From contig NZ_LQIT01000004.1 in NCBI RefSeq assembly GCF_001499965.1, positions 97,132 to 161,131 of the forward strand: a DNA stretch of 64,000 bases. Direction: 5' to 3'. Shown here in pieces: positions 17,745-28,089 of the stretch. A model generated the notes under the pieces. The model ran no database searches. It was not told the DNA's origin and worked only from the letters and a program-made list of their open reading frames with translations. The position numbers were made by a program, and so were the translations under genes. This DNA is from Mycobacterium sp. GA-2829. Its GTDB lineage: Bacteria; Actinomycetota; Actinomycetes; Mycobacteriales; Mycobacteriaceae. Numbering within the stretch: the first letter of the stretch is position 1; each line of letters opens with the position of its first letter.

Positions 17745-18620
17745 GTGGCGCCGGTGACGAGCATCAAGAGAGCGCTGCGGCTGGCCGGGATGCGTCCCCT
17801 CCCCCGATGGCCCGCTCGTGACCCGGTCGACCTGCGGGGTAAGCGGATCCTGCTGACGGGCGCGTCGTCGGGGATCGGCGCCGCGGCCGCGGAGAAGCTC
17901 GCCGCGCAGGGCGCGTTCGTGATCGCGGTGGCGCGGCGCGAGACGTTGCTCGCGGAGCTGGTCTCGCGCATCCGCGCCGCCGGTGGCGCCGCAACGGCCT
18001 GCCCCGCCAACCTGGCGAACCTGGACGAGGTCGACGCACTGACGAAAACCGTTGGCCCCGTTGATGTCCTGATCAACAATGCCGCGCGTTCGATCCGCAG
18101 GCCGCTGGGCGACTCACTGGAACGGTGGCATGACGTCGAGCGGGTCATGCAACTCAACTACTACGCGCCGCTGCGGCTCATCCGCGGGCTGGCACCGGGC
18201 ATGATCGAGCGCGGCGACGGCCACATCATCAACGTCGCGACGTGGCGGGTGCTGCCGGAGTCCTCGCCGATGTTCGCGGCCTACAACGCCTCCAAGGCCG
18301 CGTTGAGCGCGGTCAGCCGGGTGATCGACACCGAGTGGGGTTGGTCGGGCGTGCACTCGACGACCGTGTACTACCCGCTGGTGGCCACGCCGATGATCGC
18401 ACCGACACAGGCATATTCGGGTGTCGCAGCGCTGTCCGCCGAGGAGGCCGCCGACTGGATGGTCACCGCGGCTCGCACCCGGCCGGTGCGCATCGCGCCG
18501 CGGAAGGCGTTGGCGCTGCGGGCGCTCGACGTCGTCGCACCGCGCGCGCTCAACACCATTCTGGAACGCGAGACCGCGCGGATGAACCGGAATGCACTCG
18601 AAGTCGCTGCGAGGCACTGA
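17745..18620 (+). CDS. Short-chain dehydrogenase/reductase
   Basis: An NAD(P)-dependent oxidoreductase of 291 residues. It shows the cofactor motif TGASSGIG at about 39-46, the structural NNA at about 110, and the catalytic Y-x3-K in YNASKAA, though the usual catalytic serine segment reads NVATWRVLPESSP and is less standard. The start is GTG 17745 behind a G-rich site. The EamA transporter starts on the base after this gene's stop, so the two are cotranscribed; the transporter could move the substrate or product. The substrate is unknown. Confidence 0.87.
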   Translation: MAPVTSIKRALRLAGMRPLPRWPARDPVDLRGKRILLTGASSGIGAAAAEKLAAQGAFVIAVARRETLLAELVSRIRAAGGAATACPANLANLDEVDALTKTVGPVDVLINNAARSIRRPLGDSLERWHDVERVMQLNYYAPLRLIRGLAPGMIERGDGHIINVATWRVLPESSPMFAAYNASKAALSAVSRVIDTEWGWSGVHSTTVYYPLVATPMIAPTQAYSGVAALSAEEAADWMVTAARTRPVRIAPRKALALRALDVVAPRALNTILERETARMNRNALEVAARH

Positions 18621-19496
18621 GTGACCGTCGGTCACCGGCCCGAGAACCTTACCCTCGGCGCGGCGCTCACCACGGCGGCCTTCTTCTGCGTGGCGCTGGT
18701 CGGGACGCTGGCGAAGGTGTCGGGTCAGTACACCTCGACCGGGGTGCTGTTGCTGTTCCAGAACCTGATCTGCCTGTTGTTCATCGCGCCGGTGGTGCTG
18801 CGCGACGGCTGGGCGTCGTTGCGCACCAAAAAGATCGGCCTCCACGTCACCCGCGCGGTCGCCGGCACCGCGTGCTGGTACGCGCTGTTCTTCGCGATCA
18901 CCCAGATCCCGCTGGCCAACGCGACGCTGCTGACCTACACCGCGCCGCTGTGGATGCCGTTGGTGGCGTGGGTGGTGACGCGGCAACCGGTGGCGCGGGC
19001 GACGTGGGTCGGTGCGGGGATCGGTTTCGCCGGCGTCGTCCTGGTTCTGCAGCCGCAGGCCCGCATGTTCCACATCGGGGAGGTGTCGGCTCTCGCCGGC
19101 GCGGTGCTCCTGGCGATCGCGATGATGTCGGTGCGCTGGCTCGGTGCGACCGAACCGATGCCCCGGGTGCTGTTCTACTACTTCGCGCTGTCGACGGTGT
19201 TGTCCATCCCGATCGCCGCCGTCGACTGGCGGGCGTTCCCGCCGCGGGCGTGGGTGTGGTTGATCGCGCTGGGTTTCGCGCAGCTGTTCTCGCAGATGCT
19301 CATCGTGGTGGCGTACCGGTACGCGTCGGCGGAGAAGGTCGGACCGTTCATCTATTCGGTCATCGTGTTCACGGCGCTGATCGATTGGATCGTCTGGCAC
19401 CACCCGCCGACGCTGTACATGTACCTCGGGATGGCGCTCGTGATCGGAGGCGGATTGGTGGCGGTGCGGGCCAGGTCGCCGGTGGCTATCCGGTAA
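18621..19496 (+). CDS. EamA/DMT-superfamily transporter
   Basis: An inner-membrane protein of 291 residues with ten predicted helices in two EamA repeats; the first ends near the PLWMPLVAWVVTRQP segment, the second near YRYASAEKVGPFIYS. This family exports or imports small metabolites such as amino acids or nucleotides. The GTG start at 18621 follows the SDR stop without a gap. Nothing in the sequence names the substrate. Confidence 0.87.
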   Translation: MTVGHRPENLTLGAALTTAAFFCVALVGTLAKVSGQYTSTGVLLLFQNLICLLFIAPVVLRDGWASLRTKKIGLHVTRAVAGTACWYALFFAITQIPLANATLLTYTAPLWMPLVAWVVTRQPVARATWVGAGIGFAGVVLVLQPQARMFHIGEVSALAGAVLLAIAMMSVRWLGATEPMPRVLFYYFALSTVLSIPIAAVDWRAFPPRAWVWLIALGFAQLFSQMLIVVAYRYASAEKVGPFIYSVIVFTALIDWIVWHHPPTLYMYLGMALVIGGGLVAVRARSPVAIR

Positions 19497-19547
19497 CGCT
19501 TGAGTTTTGCAGGTGGAATTCGGCCCGAAGTGGGGCACAGTTGAGAT

Positions 19548-19961
19548 ATGGCCGATCCGAAGAAACAGCAGCCGAACGACGTCCGCGCCGCCGCGCAGGC
19601 CGCGCTGCAGGCCGCCCAGGATGCCGCGACGGGGGCGTTGCGCGTCCCGGCCGCCTCGGCGCAGATCGTCGCGCAGCTCCCCGGTTTGCTCGAGAACCTC
19701 GCCGCGGCGACCGAACGGCTCAACAAGACCCTGGACCGCGTCGAGCGCTACATGGCGCTGGCCGACCCTACGTTGCAGACCATGGACCGCATCCTGCCGC
19801 AACTGGAAGCGCTTGCCGCACAACGCGATGCGGCATTCCGGGTGGTGGGCGACCTGCCGGGCGTGAGTACCTTCGGGCGGATCACCGGCCTCACGCCGCG
19901 TGAGAATGCCGATCAGGACAAGGGTAAGACGCAGAAGAAGCGCGGCCGCAAGACCGACTGA
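19548..19961 (+). CDS. Hypothetical mycobacterial coiled-coil protein
   Basis: A soluble protein of 137 residues. The N-terminal half is Ala/Gln-rich helix (AAAQAALQAAQDAA), the middle a helical stretch with heptad-like spacing (LLENLAAATERLNKTLDRVERYM), and the C-terminus ends in a basic KKRGRK-type tail. No enzymatic motif and no signal peptide are visible. The layout resembles small helical mycobacterial proteins of unknown role that may bind DNA or membranes through the basic tail; that is a guess. Confidence 0.7.
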   Translation: MADPKKQQPNDVRAAAQAALQAAQDAATGALRVPAASAQIVAQLPGLLENLAAATERLNKTLDRVERYMALADPTLQTMDRILPQLEALAAQRDAAFRVVGDLPGVSTFGRITGLTPRENADQDKGKTQKKRGRKTD

Positions 19962-19962
19962 T

Positions 19963-20643
19963 TCACGCGCTGGTCTCGCGGTGCGGATCGGCCACGGGCT
20001 TGGACTCCGCTGATCCGCGTTGGCGCAGGAAGATCGACAGGCCGACGATCGCGGCCACCGCGATGAACTCGCTCTGCCAGTTCTGCATGGACTCGAACCA
20101 GAACTGCGAGGTCGTCACATACCGCCACAGCGAAATCGGATCCTGGCCGTGCTGGGCGCCCTCCTCGTTGTACGCGGCGACGCCGCCGACGGCGTGCAAG
20201 GCCCACGAGGCGAAGAAGAGCACGAAAAAGGCGATGGCCAAGGAGTTTTCGTAGACCCACAACGCCCAGCCACCCCGGCGGACGGGCCACGGCGTGGTGT
20301 CCTTGATGTTCGCACGATGTGGATCGGCATCCTGCGGCGCCGGTTTGCCGGTCGGTTTGGATTCCGAGGAACCTCGTTGATACAGGAACGCCGTCAGCAC
20401 GACGTACATCCCCATCTGGAGGAATTCGGATTCCCAGTTCTCGAAGGTCGCCTCGAGGAAGTCACCCGTCGTCAGGTAGGCGACAACGGAAATCGTCTCG
20501 TGTGAGCCGTGATCGTGCTGTTCCTGGTTGTAGGTGGCGGCTCCGGAGACGATCATCCCCGCAAAGAACACCGCGAACAGTCCGAGGCAGGCCAGCAGCA
20601 GGCCGTTGTCACGAAGCCAGTTGCGCGATGGTTCGGCGGTCAC
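19963..20643 (-). CDS. DUF6766-like membrane protein with internal duplication
   Basis: A membrane protein of 226 residues made of two similar halves. Each half has a first helix (GLLLACLGLFAVFFAGM; ENSLAIAFFVLFFASW), a loop with A-Y-N-x-E, a conserved W-E/Q-S-E-F segment (NWESEFLQMG; NWQSEFIAVA), a second helix and an L-x-Q-R-G-S-x-E-S-K-P ending. This matches my memory of the DUF6766 family, whose function is unknown. It is convergent with the preceding hypothetical gene, one base apart. Confidence 0.75.
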   Translation of the reverse strand: MTAEPSRNWLRDNGLLLACLGLFAVFFAGMIVSGAATYNQEQHDHGSHETISVVAYLTTGDFLEATFENWESEFLQMGMYVVLTAFLYQRGSSESKPTGKPAPQDADPHRANIKDTTPWPVRRGGWALWVYENSLAIAFFVLFFASWALHAVGGVAAYNEEGAQHGQDPISLWRYVTTSQFWFESMQNWQSEFIAVAAIVGLSIFLRQRGSAESKPVADPHRETSA

Positions 20644-20718
20644 CGGCTCAGTATCGCGCCGTTTCGATCATCCGGTCCCGGGTAGGTCCGCGTGTACACC
20701 CGACGATCGGAGGACTCA

Positions 20719-21630
20719 ATGCGCGCGGCGGTTCTGGAAGCGGCCGGAGGAACGCCTCAGGTGAAGGACGTCGACGAGCCCGATCGCGGTGACGTCGTCA
20801 CCGTCACCCTCGCCGGGTGCAACCCCGTGGACCTGGCGCTCGCCTCCGGGGCGATGGGCGAGCCCGAAGTACCGAAGATCGTCGGAAAGGAGGGCGTCGG
20901 GCGCAACGCCGACGGGGCGCGCGTGTACTTCGACTCCCCGCCGTCGCCGTTCGGCTCGTGGGCCCAGCGCACGCGGGTCGACCCGGACAGGGTCTACCCC
21001 GTGCCCGACGGCGTCGACGACGACATGGCCGTCGCACTGGGCATCGCGGGGCTGGCCGCGTGGCTGCCCCTGACCCACCACGCCTCGGTGGTCGACAAGT
21101 CCGTGCTCGTCCTCGGCGCTACCGGCGTCGTGGGCCACATCGCGGTGCAGGCGGCGAAGATCCTCGGCGCGGGCAAGATCGTCGCCGCGGGCCGGAACCG
21201 GGAGGCGCTCGACCGCACCCGCCGCCTGGGCGCCGACGCGATCGTCCAGTTGGGCGGCGATGACGACGCAAAGGCGCTCGGATCGCAAGCCGACGCCGGC
21301 TACGACGTGGTCATCGACATGGTCTACGGGGATCCCTTCCTGGCCGCGCTCGAGGCGTCGGCGGTGGGCGCAACGCTGATCACCGTCGGGCAGGGCGCCG
21401 GGGGCGCGCCTGCGGTGCCGTTCCCCGGGATGATGGGCCGCACTCACATCGGGCATTTCAACGACTTCCTGCCGATCGAGATCACGCGTAAGGCGTATGA
21501 GGACCTGACGAGCCACGCCGCCGCGGGCCGCATCACCGTGGAGACCACGCGGTACTCGCTCGAGGACGCGCAGAAGGCGTGGCAGGCGCAGGCCGACGGC
21601 CCGCACGTCAAGATCGGCGTAGCGCCGTAG
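20719..21630 (+). CDS. Zinc-independent alcohol dehydrogenase/quinone oxidoreductase
   Basis: A medium-chain dehydrogenase/reductase of 303 residues with ATG 20719 behind GGAGG. The N-terminal GroES-like part is followed by a Rossmann domain with VLVLGATGVVGHIAVQAAKILG, the quinone-oxidoreductase-type NADPH site. No zinc-binding cysteines are present. A glycine-rich stretch VGQGAGGAPAVPFPGMM follows the cofactor domain. It reduces a quinone or an activated double bond in the cytoplasm; the substrate is not determinable. It appears monocistronic. Confidence 0.86.
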   Translation: MRAAVLEAAGGTPQVKDVDEPDRGDVVTVTLAGCNPVDLALASGAMGEPEVPKIVGKEGVGRNADGARVYFDSPPSPFGSWAQRTRVDPDRVYPVPDGVDDDMAVALGIAGLAAWLPLTHHASVVDKSVLVLGATGVVGHIAVQAAKILGAGKIVAAGRNREALDRTRRLGADAIVQLGGDDDAKALGSQADAGYDVVIDMVYGDPFLAALEASAVGATLITVGQGAGGAPAVPFPGMMGRTHIGHFNDFLPIEITRKAYEDLTSHAAAGRITVETTRYSLEDAQKAWQAQADGPHVKIGVAP

Positions 21631-21735
21631 GTGCCGGCGTCGCCGCGCTCGCGGAACACTTACGGTGTGCTCGCGGGGCGTCTTGCACGCGCAATGGCCG
21701 TGTGCGAGCCGCGGTGCTCGGCACTCCCGGCATGA

Positions 21736-23184
<1,449 letters not shown>

Positions 23185-23192
23185 GCGTCGCC

Positions 23193-23246
23193 GAGACTGC
23201 GGGGAGATCACGTTCTTACGTGGGAGGACGCGCTCACCGCAGTCTC
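23193..23246. terminator. Inverted repeat after the htrA-like gene
   Basis: GAGACTGCGG (23193-23202) pairs with CCGCAGTCTC (23237-23246) around a 34-base loop. It lies between two convergent genes, lacks a T-run, and fits either a bidirectional terminator or a copy of a dispersed mycobacterial palindromic element. Confidence 0.55.
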
Positions 23247-23260
23247 GACGCACTCGGCTG

Positions 23261-24244
23261 TCAGGCCACCTCACGCCTCCCCAGCAGATCACACGCATCC
23301 TCGAACCGCGCCCACTCCTGCTGCGAGGGTCGGTCCGGCGTTCCGGCAACCGCGTCACTGCTGACCTCGAAGCCGGGTGCGAGCGGAGACAACATGCCGG
23401 CGAGCTTCACGATGTGACCCTGCGGGCTGTCCTCGAAACTCTCGAACACCCGCTCGCCGACCCAGGACCGCACGTTCTCGGCGCCACTGGCGAGGTCCAG
23501 GTCCGGAAGCCGCAGCGCGCCGTTGCAGTGGCGTACGTGCTCGTCGTAGCGGTCGTCCCAGCACTCCGTCTGCCAGCCCGGCCAAAGCTCAGGCAGCGCC
23601 TGGAAGAAGCCCATCGTGTCGGCGGTCTGCCACGCGCCCAACCGTTTCCGGGGAATGTCGATGTGGCACCCACCTTCGGGGATCTTGCCCAGCTTCAAAG
23701 TGGTGACACCGCGACCGGGAAGCATGTCGATCAGCGCTGGGCCGTGCCAGGCCTTGCTCAGGTGCCACCACAGCGGCCACATCCGCAGCTGTCCGTCCTC
23801 CCCGACGACGGACACCAAGTGGCACATATGGTTGCGTCCCCGCGCGAGCCGGACGGTCGGCTTCCTGTCCCACTGGTACGGCGGCAGCTCCGCGCCGACG
23901 TAGCCGGCCAGTTCGACAGTGCCGTCGTAGGCCCAGCCGATCTCGAAGCCCGGCCACACCTCGCCGAGCACGGCCAGCGCGGCCCGGCGTTCGTTCATAC
24001 CGTCCATGACGGTGTCGCCGAAGAACAGCACCCGCCCGCGATCGAAGTCGATGAGCGCCCCGCCGTCGGCCCACACGGGGTCCACCCACTCGTTCTTCGG
24101 ACACGGCCGCAACGTCTGCACGTATCGCCGCGCCAGGTCCGGCCCGCCGACCAGTGCGTCGAGGATGCGTCCACCCGCCCAGTGCGCGTAATACAGCCGC
24201 CAGTCCTGGTTCTCGACGACGATGAAGTTCGCCCTGTTACCCAT
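23261..24244 (-). CDS. Hypothetical protein with MGNRANF opening
   Basis: A soluble protein of 327 residues of no recognised enzyme family. ATG 24244, with GGGGA upstream, is chosen because MGNRANFIVVE is a recurrent opening of this actinobacterial family as I remember it; the frame stays open further upstream but reads unlike protein. Features include YYAHWAGGRILDALVGG, DGGALIDFDRGRVLFFGD and several Trp-rich segments. No signal peptide or membrane segment is present. It ends next to the htrA hairpin. Confidence 0.75.
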   Translation of the reverse strand: MGNRANFIVVENQDWRLYYAHWAGGRILDALVGGPDLARRYVQTLRPCPKNEWVDPVWADGGALIDFDRGRVLFFGDTVMDGMNERRAALAVLGEVWPGFEIGWAYDGTVELAGYVGAELPPYQWDRKPTVRLARGRNHMCHLVSVVGEDGQLRMWPLWWHLSKAWHGPALIDMLPGRGVTTLKLGKIPEGGCHIDIPRKRLGAWQTADTMGFFQALPELWPGWQTECWDDRYDEHVRHCNGALRLPDLDLASGAENVRSWVGERVFESFEDSPQGHIVKLAGMLSPLAPGFEVSSDAVAGTPDRPSQQEWARFEDACDLLGRREVA

Positions 24245-24393
24245 ATCGTCCCCAATCCGTGTGACGCGGATCCGGTCGCCCGCGCCGGTTGGTGTGAGTG
24301 TGATACAGGCCACCGACAAGTCGGTCACGTCGCCGGATTCAAACGCCGCGACTAGCTCTTGAAGGCACTCCACTGAGCAACGCTGTGCGCCCG

Positions 24394-24452
24394 ACCTACA
24401 CCAGGGCTGTGAATCCACAGCCGTCCGCTCCACGAACAGCCCTGGTGTAGGT
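24394..24452. repeat. 17-base perfect inverted repeat (hairpin element)
   Basis: ACCTACACCAGGGCTGT at 24394-24410 is the exact reverse complement of the bases at 24436-24452, around a 25-base loop. It lies in a 261-base intergenic stretch and is GC-balanced rather than GC-extreme. It could be a dispersed palindromic repeat, a terminator for the leftward gene cluster, or an RNA hairpin. Confidence 0.75.
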
Positions 24453-24505
24453 ACGGCGCGCAAGAACGAAAACGGCACACCATCCCCGCCATCTCCCGAC
24501 ATGCT

Positions 24506-24799
24506 TCACCCGATCGTGGGCTCCGACGAGATCACCGCGCGCTGCAATCGGACTACGGCGATAGCTACATAGGCGGACAATGCGTAGACCGCGTCGCCGC
24601 GATGATGGCTCAGCGCGTCCATGATCATCCGACCCGGTAGGGTTGATGCATCGCCGACCAGCAACGATGCTGTGACGACGTTCACATCCTTGTCAGAGGT
24701 GCACTGGCCCAACCTGTTTCGGACTCGATTCGAGCGCTGACGCCGCGCCAACCGACCCGCGGGAATGGCCCCCGCCTCGCCGAAGTTGGAGTTGTTCAT
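24506..24799 (-). CDS. Small hypothetical protein, uncertain
   Basis: A possible protein of 97 residues with ATG 24799 behind GGAAAG. It has a basic N-terminal part (ARRQRSNRVRNR) and a C-terminal hydrophobic helix (AVYALSAYVAIAVVRLQ). Third-position GC is less pronounced than in neighbouring genes and no family is recognised, so this may be a degraded or recently acquired gene, or non-coding. Confidence 0.4.
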   Translation of the reverse strand: MNNSNFGEAGAIPAGRLARRQRSNRVRNRLGQCTSDKDVNVVTASLLVGDASTLPGRMIMDALSHHRGDAVYALSAYVAIAVVRLQRAVISSEPTIG

Positions 24800-24877
24800 G
24801 CTTTCCATGCCGCCTGCGGCGGGTGCCCCAACCGCCGCACTGAATTGCCAGCTAACTCACAGGTTGGGTGGGTGCTG

Positions 24878-26881
24878 ATGCGTCAAGGTCCTCTCGCCGG
24901 CCGTTATCCGGCAGTGGCCGCCATGGTCACACTCGCGCTGATCCCCTACCTGGCGTTGTCCGCGGCCCTGGATCCGCTGGTGCCGGTGATCTCCGAACAA
25001 CTCCACATGACCGCCCAGCAGATGAGCCTGGGCTCGGGGCTGGGTAACGCCGCCTATGCGGTCGGCACGGTGCTCGCCGTCCAGTTCGCCCAACACCTCC
25101 CCCAGCGCAGGATGTTGCTGCTCTACGCGGTGGTGCTCGTTGTCGGGTCGATCATCGCCGCGGCTGCGCAGAACGCCGGCATGTTCATCGCGGGCCACGT
25201 GCTGCAGGGGCTGTCGACCAGCATGTTGCTCATCGCGGCGGCACCTCCGCTGACCATCGGTTTCCCCCGTGACAAGCTGCGCAACACCGCAGTGATCATG
25301 AACATGTGCGTGTTCGGCGCGGTCGCGCTGGGCCCGTTCATCGGCGGTGTGCAGGCCGATGCGCACGCGTGGCGCCCGCTGTTCTGGATCGTCGCGGGCG
25401 TCGCGACGCTGGCGCTGCTGCTGGCCGCCTTGACCTTCGATGACGCCCCGCCGGCCGACCGGGACGCTCCGCGGGACGTTCATGCGATCGCGCTGGCCGC
25501 AGCCGGATGTACGGCGGCGTTCGTGGGCGCCTCCCAACTCACCACGCACGGGTTCGGCGACGTGGCGGTCACGCTGCCGATGCTGGGCGGCCTCGCGCTC
25601 ATCATCGCGCTGATCGTGTATCAATTCCGGGCGCGGCGTCCGCTTCTCACCATCCGGACGATGCTCACCAGTTCGATCCCCGTGGCCGGCGTCGGTGTCG
25701 CGTTGTTCGCCGCCGCCGCGTCGGTGGCCGCGACCGCGCTGACCACCAACGTGTTCCTGGAATCTTTCAGCCCGGCGCACGTGGGCATGCTTTACCTGCC
25801 CGAACTCGGTGGCGCCATCGTGATGGCGGTAGTGTTCGGATTCGTCATCTCACGCCGCGCCATGCACTATCTCCCGTTGGTGGGCATGGCGTTGCTGGCG
25901 GCCGGGATCCTGGTGTTCCTGCTCGCCCTACCGGCCAATCAACCACTGGCGCTGCTGGGTTCGGCGTTGACGGGTCTGGCGCTCGGAGCGACGGTGGCCC
26001 CGGCGCTGTTCGTCGCCGGGTTCTCGTTGGAGTCCAGCAGCCTGCAGCGGGTGTTCGCGATCATCGAGTTGTTGCGCGCGGTCGCGGCGTTCCTGGTGGC
26101 GCCGGTGTTCGCGTACTTCGCGGCGACGGTGTCGGAGGACCTGGTCGAGGGCACGACGATCGCGCTGTGGATCGGGTTCGGCCTCGCGGTGGTCGGGGCG
26201 CTCTTCGGGGTTGTGGTGTACGCGCTCAGCGGGGCCCGTCCGCAGCGACCCAATCTGGATAGGTTCATCGACGGCGACTCGCCGGCCTGGTACTCGCCGC
26301 CGCTGCTGGCGCGGTTACGCGGCGAGATGCCGACGCCCGAACCTGCGATCGCGACGCCGACACGTGCGGTTCCGATCAGCGCCACCGGACCCGTGGTCAT
26401 CGCCTACGACGGATCCGATTTGGCCACAAGAGCAATCGAGCGTGCCGCCAGCGAATTGCCTCCGGGTCGTGAGGCGTTGGTGGTGTGCGTATGGCAGCCC
26501 GTGGATGTCGGGTTCACGCCCGTCGGCGGTGAGCGGTTCGATGCCGACAAGGCTCCCGAGGTCCGTCGCGCGGCCGAACGTACCGCTGCTCACGGAGCGG
26601 AACTCGCGGCTGAGGCCGGGTTCGCGGCGTCGCATCAGGCGATCGAGGCCGCGCCGACGTGGAAGGGCATCGTCCGGGCGGCCGATGAGCACCAGGCGAG
26701 CATGATCGTGCTTGGCCCGCATCGGCGCAGCGGACTGCTGGGGCGTTTCGAGGGCAGTGTGGCGGCGGCGGTGATTGCGCATACCGACACTCCGGTGCTG
26801 GTTGTGCCGCAACGGGAGTCGTCGAACGGTGTGGTGCGGGAACCGGCGCTCTCGGTGTCGGCAGTGCCGGGCGAGCGCTGA
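24878..26881 (+). CDS. MFS transporter fused to a C-terminal universal stress protein domain
   Basis: A protein of about 667 residues. Residues 1-450 are a multi-helix (12-14) drug/H+ antiporter-like MFS (NAAYAVGTVLAVQFAQHLPQ, then AAAPPLTIGFPRDKLR). After a linker, residues 504 to about 645 form a Usp fold: VVIAYDGSDLATRAIERAA opens it, and GPHRRSGLLGRFEGSVAAAV is the G-x2-G-x9-GS ATP-binding signature. The cytoplasmic Usp could gate or sense for the transporter. ATG 24878 is preferred. The domain join is seamless in one frame, so it is a real fusion rather than two genes. Confidence 0.88.
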   Translation: MRQGPLAGRYPAVAAMVTLALIPYLALSAALDPLVPVISEQLHMTAQQMSLGSGLGNAAYAVGTVLAVQFAQHLPQRRMLLLYAVVLVVGSIIAAAAQNAGMFIAGHVLQGLSTSMLLIAAAPPLTIGFPRDKLRNTAVIMNMCVFGAVALGPFIGGVQADAHAWRPLFWIVAGVATLALLLAALTFDDAPPADRDAPRDVHAIALAAAGCTAAFVGASQLTTHGFGDVAVTLPMLGGLALIIALIVYQFRARRPLLTIRTMLTSSIPVAGVGVALFAAAASVAATALTTNVFLESFSPAHVGMLYLPELGGAIVMAVVFGFVISRRAMHYLPLVGMALLAAGILVFLLALPANQPLALLGSALTGLALGATVAPALFVAGFSLESSSLQRVFAIIELLRAVAAFLVAPVFAYFAATVSEDLVEGTTIALWIGFGLAVVGALFGVVVYALSGARPQRPNLDRFIDGDSPAWYSPPLLARLRGEMPTPEPAIATPTRAVPISATGPVVIAYDGSDLATRAIERAASELPPGREALVVCVWQPVDVGFTPVGGERFDADKAPEVRRAAERTAAHGAELAAEAGFAASHQAIEAAPTWKGIVRAADEHQASMIVLGPHRRSGLLGRFEGSVAAAVIAHTDTPVLVVPQRESSNGVVREPALSVSAVPGER

Positions 26882-26898
26882 CGCGCGACCCGGCGAGG

Positions 26899-28038
26899 TC
26901 AGGCTCCCTCGTCGTCGGCATCGTAATAACCGGCCTCCCGCAATACATCTTGCTCATACGCGAGCCTCATTCGGTCGATGACAGCGAGCGCCTCTGTGGT
27001 CAAACCCTCACGAATTCCGCTCTTCGCGTGCGCGAATGGGATGAAGGCTCGCAGCATGTCTGGAACAACCAATAGGCACTCGACAGAGACGCAGCACCCG
27101 ACGCTCGGCGGATACTCGAGTGCCCAGCGGACTCGCCGAGCGCTCCACCGCAACGGGTCACCGGCACCCGTCTCGATGAGCTCCTCCAGAATGTCTCGGT
27201 ACTCGGAATCCGCAAAGTACGCACCGTGAGTCGAGGCGAAGAATTCGTCGAGCAGGGCATCGCGGGCGGCAGACTCCCAGGCCGACGGCCGGTAGCCGGT
27301 GCCACCTTCGGGCATGTGTCCGATCAGCCACTGCACGAGCGGCCGGCAGGCCGGCCACGGACCGTCCCCACGCGCGGCGTGCGTTCCGCTCACCGCTTGC
27401 TGGACCCATGCGCGAGCGTCGGCCAATGCCATCTCGAAGACACGGATGTCCCGATCAAGGCTCTGCTCCAGCACCTGCTCGATCGTTTCCTCGACGAACG
27501 TCGCGCCAGTGACGCACGAGTCGGAGTTGTGGTAGGTGTCGACCACGCACGTCATCTCCGCACCACCGAGGCGAGCTCCGATCAACACTTGGCTGACATC
27601 ACCCAAGACGTGGGACAACCGCACTGTCCGATACACGTGAATTCGCGACAACCCTGAGATCCACGCGGGCAACAGATCATCCCGTGCCTCGACCATGCGC
27701 CGACACTGCGCCGACAACTCGGCGTCGACAACGAGTTCGGCGACGATGGCCAGGAACGCGGTTACCTCCCGGCCGGGCACTTCACGCTGGTCAGAAATGA
27801 TCTCGTCAAGCGAGCGCACTTCGAACTCCGGCCGCTTCAACCGGATCATTGGTGACGGAGTCGTTTCCGCGATCACCATGCTGACGAATTCGAGGAGATC
27901 GAGAGGATGCTTCCGCGCCAGCATCGGACGCACCAAGTTCACCAGCGGTGACTCGTCGGGAGGCCGCTCCCGCGCTCTCCTACGTCGCGCATCGCGTCGC
28001 GCTTGTTTGGCTTTCCGTCGCGCTCGCCCGTCGGTCAT
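26899..28038 (-). CDS. Hypothetical protein with basic N-terminal segment
   Basis: A protein of 379 residues. The first 30 are an Arg/Lys/Ala-rich stretch (ARRKAKQARRDARRRRARER) that may bind nucleic acid; the rest is a soluble helical domain with no family I recognise (LARKHPLDLLEFVSMVIAETTP, SRIHVYRTVRLSHVLGD). The ATG at 28038 lacks a clear ribosome site, so the start is uncertain. Third-position GC is lower than in nearby genes. Convergent with the MFS-Usp fusion. Confidence 0.65.
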   Translation of the reverse strand: MTDGRARRKAKQARRDARRRRARERPPDESPLVNLVRPMLARKHPLDLLEFVSMVIAETTPSPMIRLKRPEFEVRSLDEIISDQREVPGREVTAFLAIVAELVVDAELSAQCRRMVEARDDLLPAWISGLSRIHVYRTVRLSHVLGDVSQVLIGARLGGAEMTCVVDTYHNSDSCVTGATFVEETIEQVLEQSLDRDIRVFEMALADARAWVQQAVSGTHAARGDGPWPACRPLVQWLIGHMPEGGTGYRPSAWESAARDALLDEFFASTHGAYFADSEYRDILEELIETGAGDPLRWSARRVRWALEYPPSVGCCVSVECLLVVPDMLRAFIPFAHAKSGIREGLTTEALAVIDRMRLAYEQDVLREAGYYDADDEGA

Positions 28039-28089
28039 GGCGCGGACGCTACTCAGCACCGGTGACAACTTCGACGGCGAAGAGCGCCC

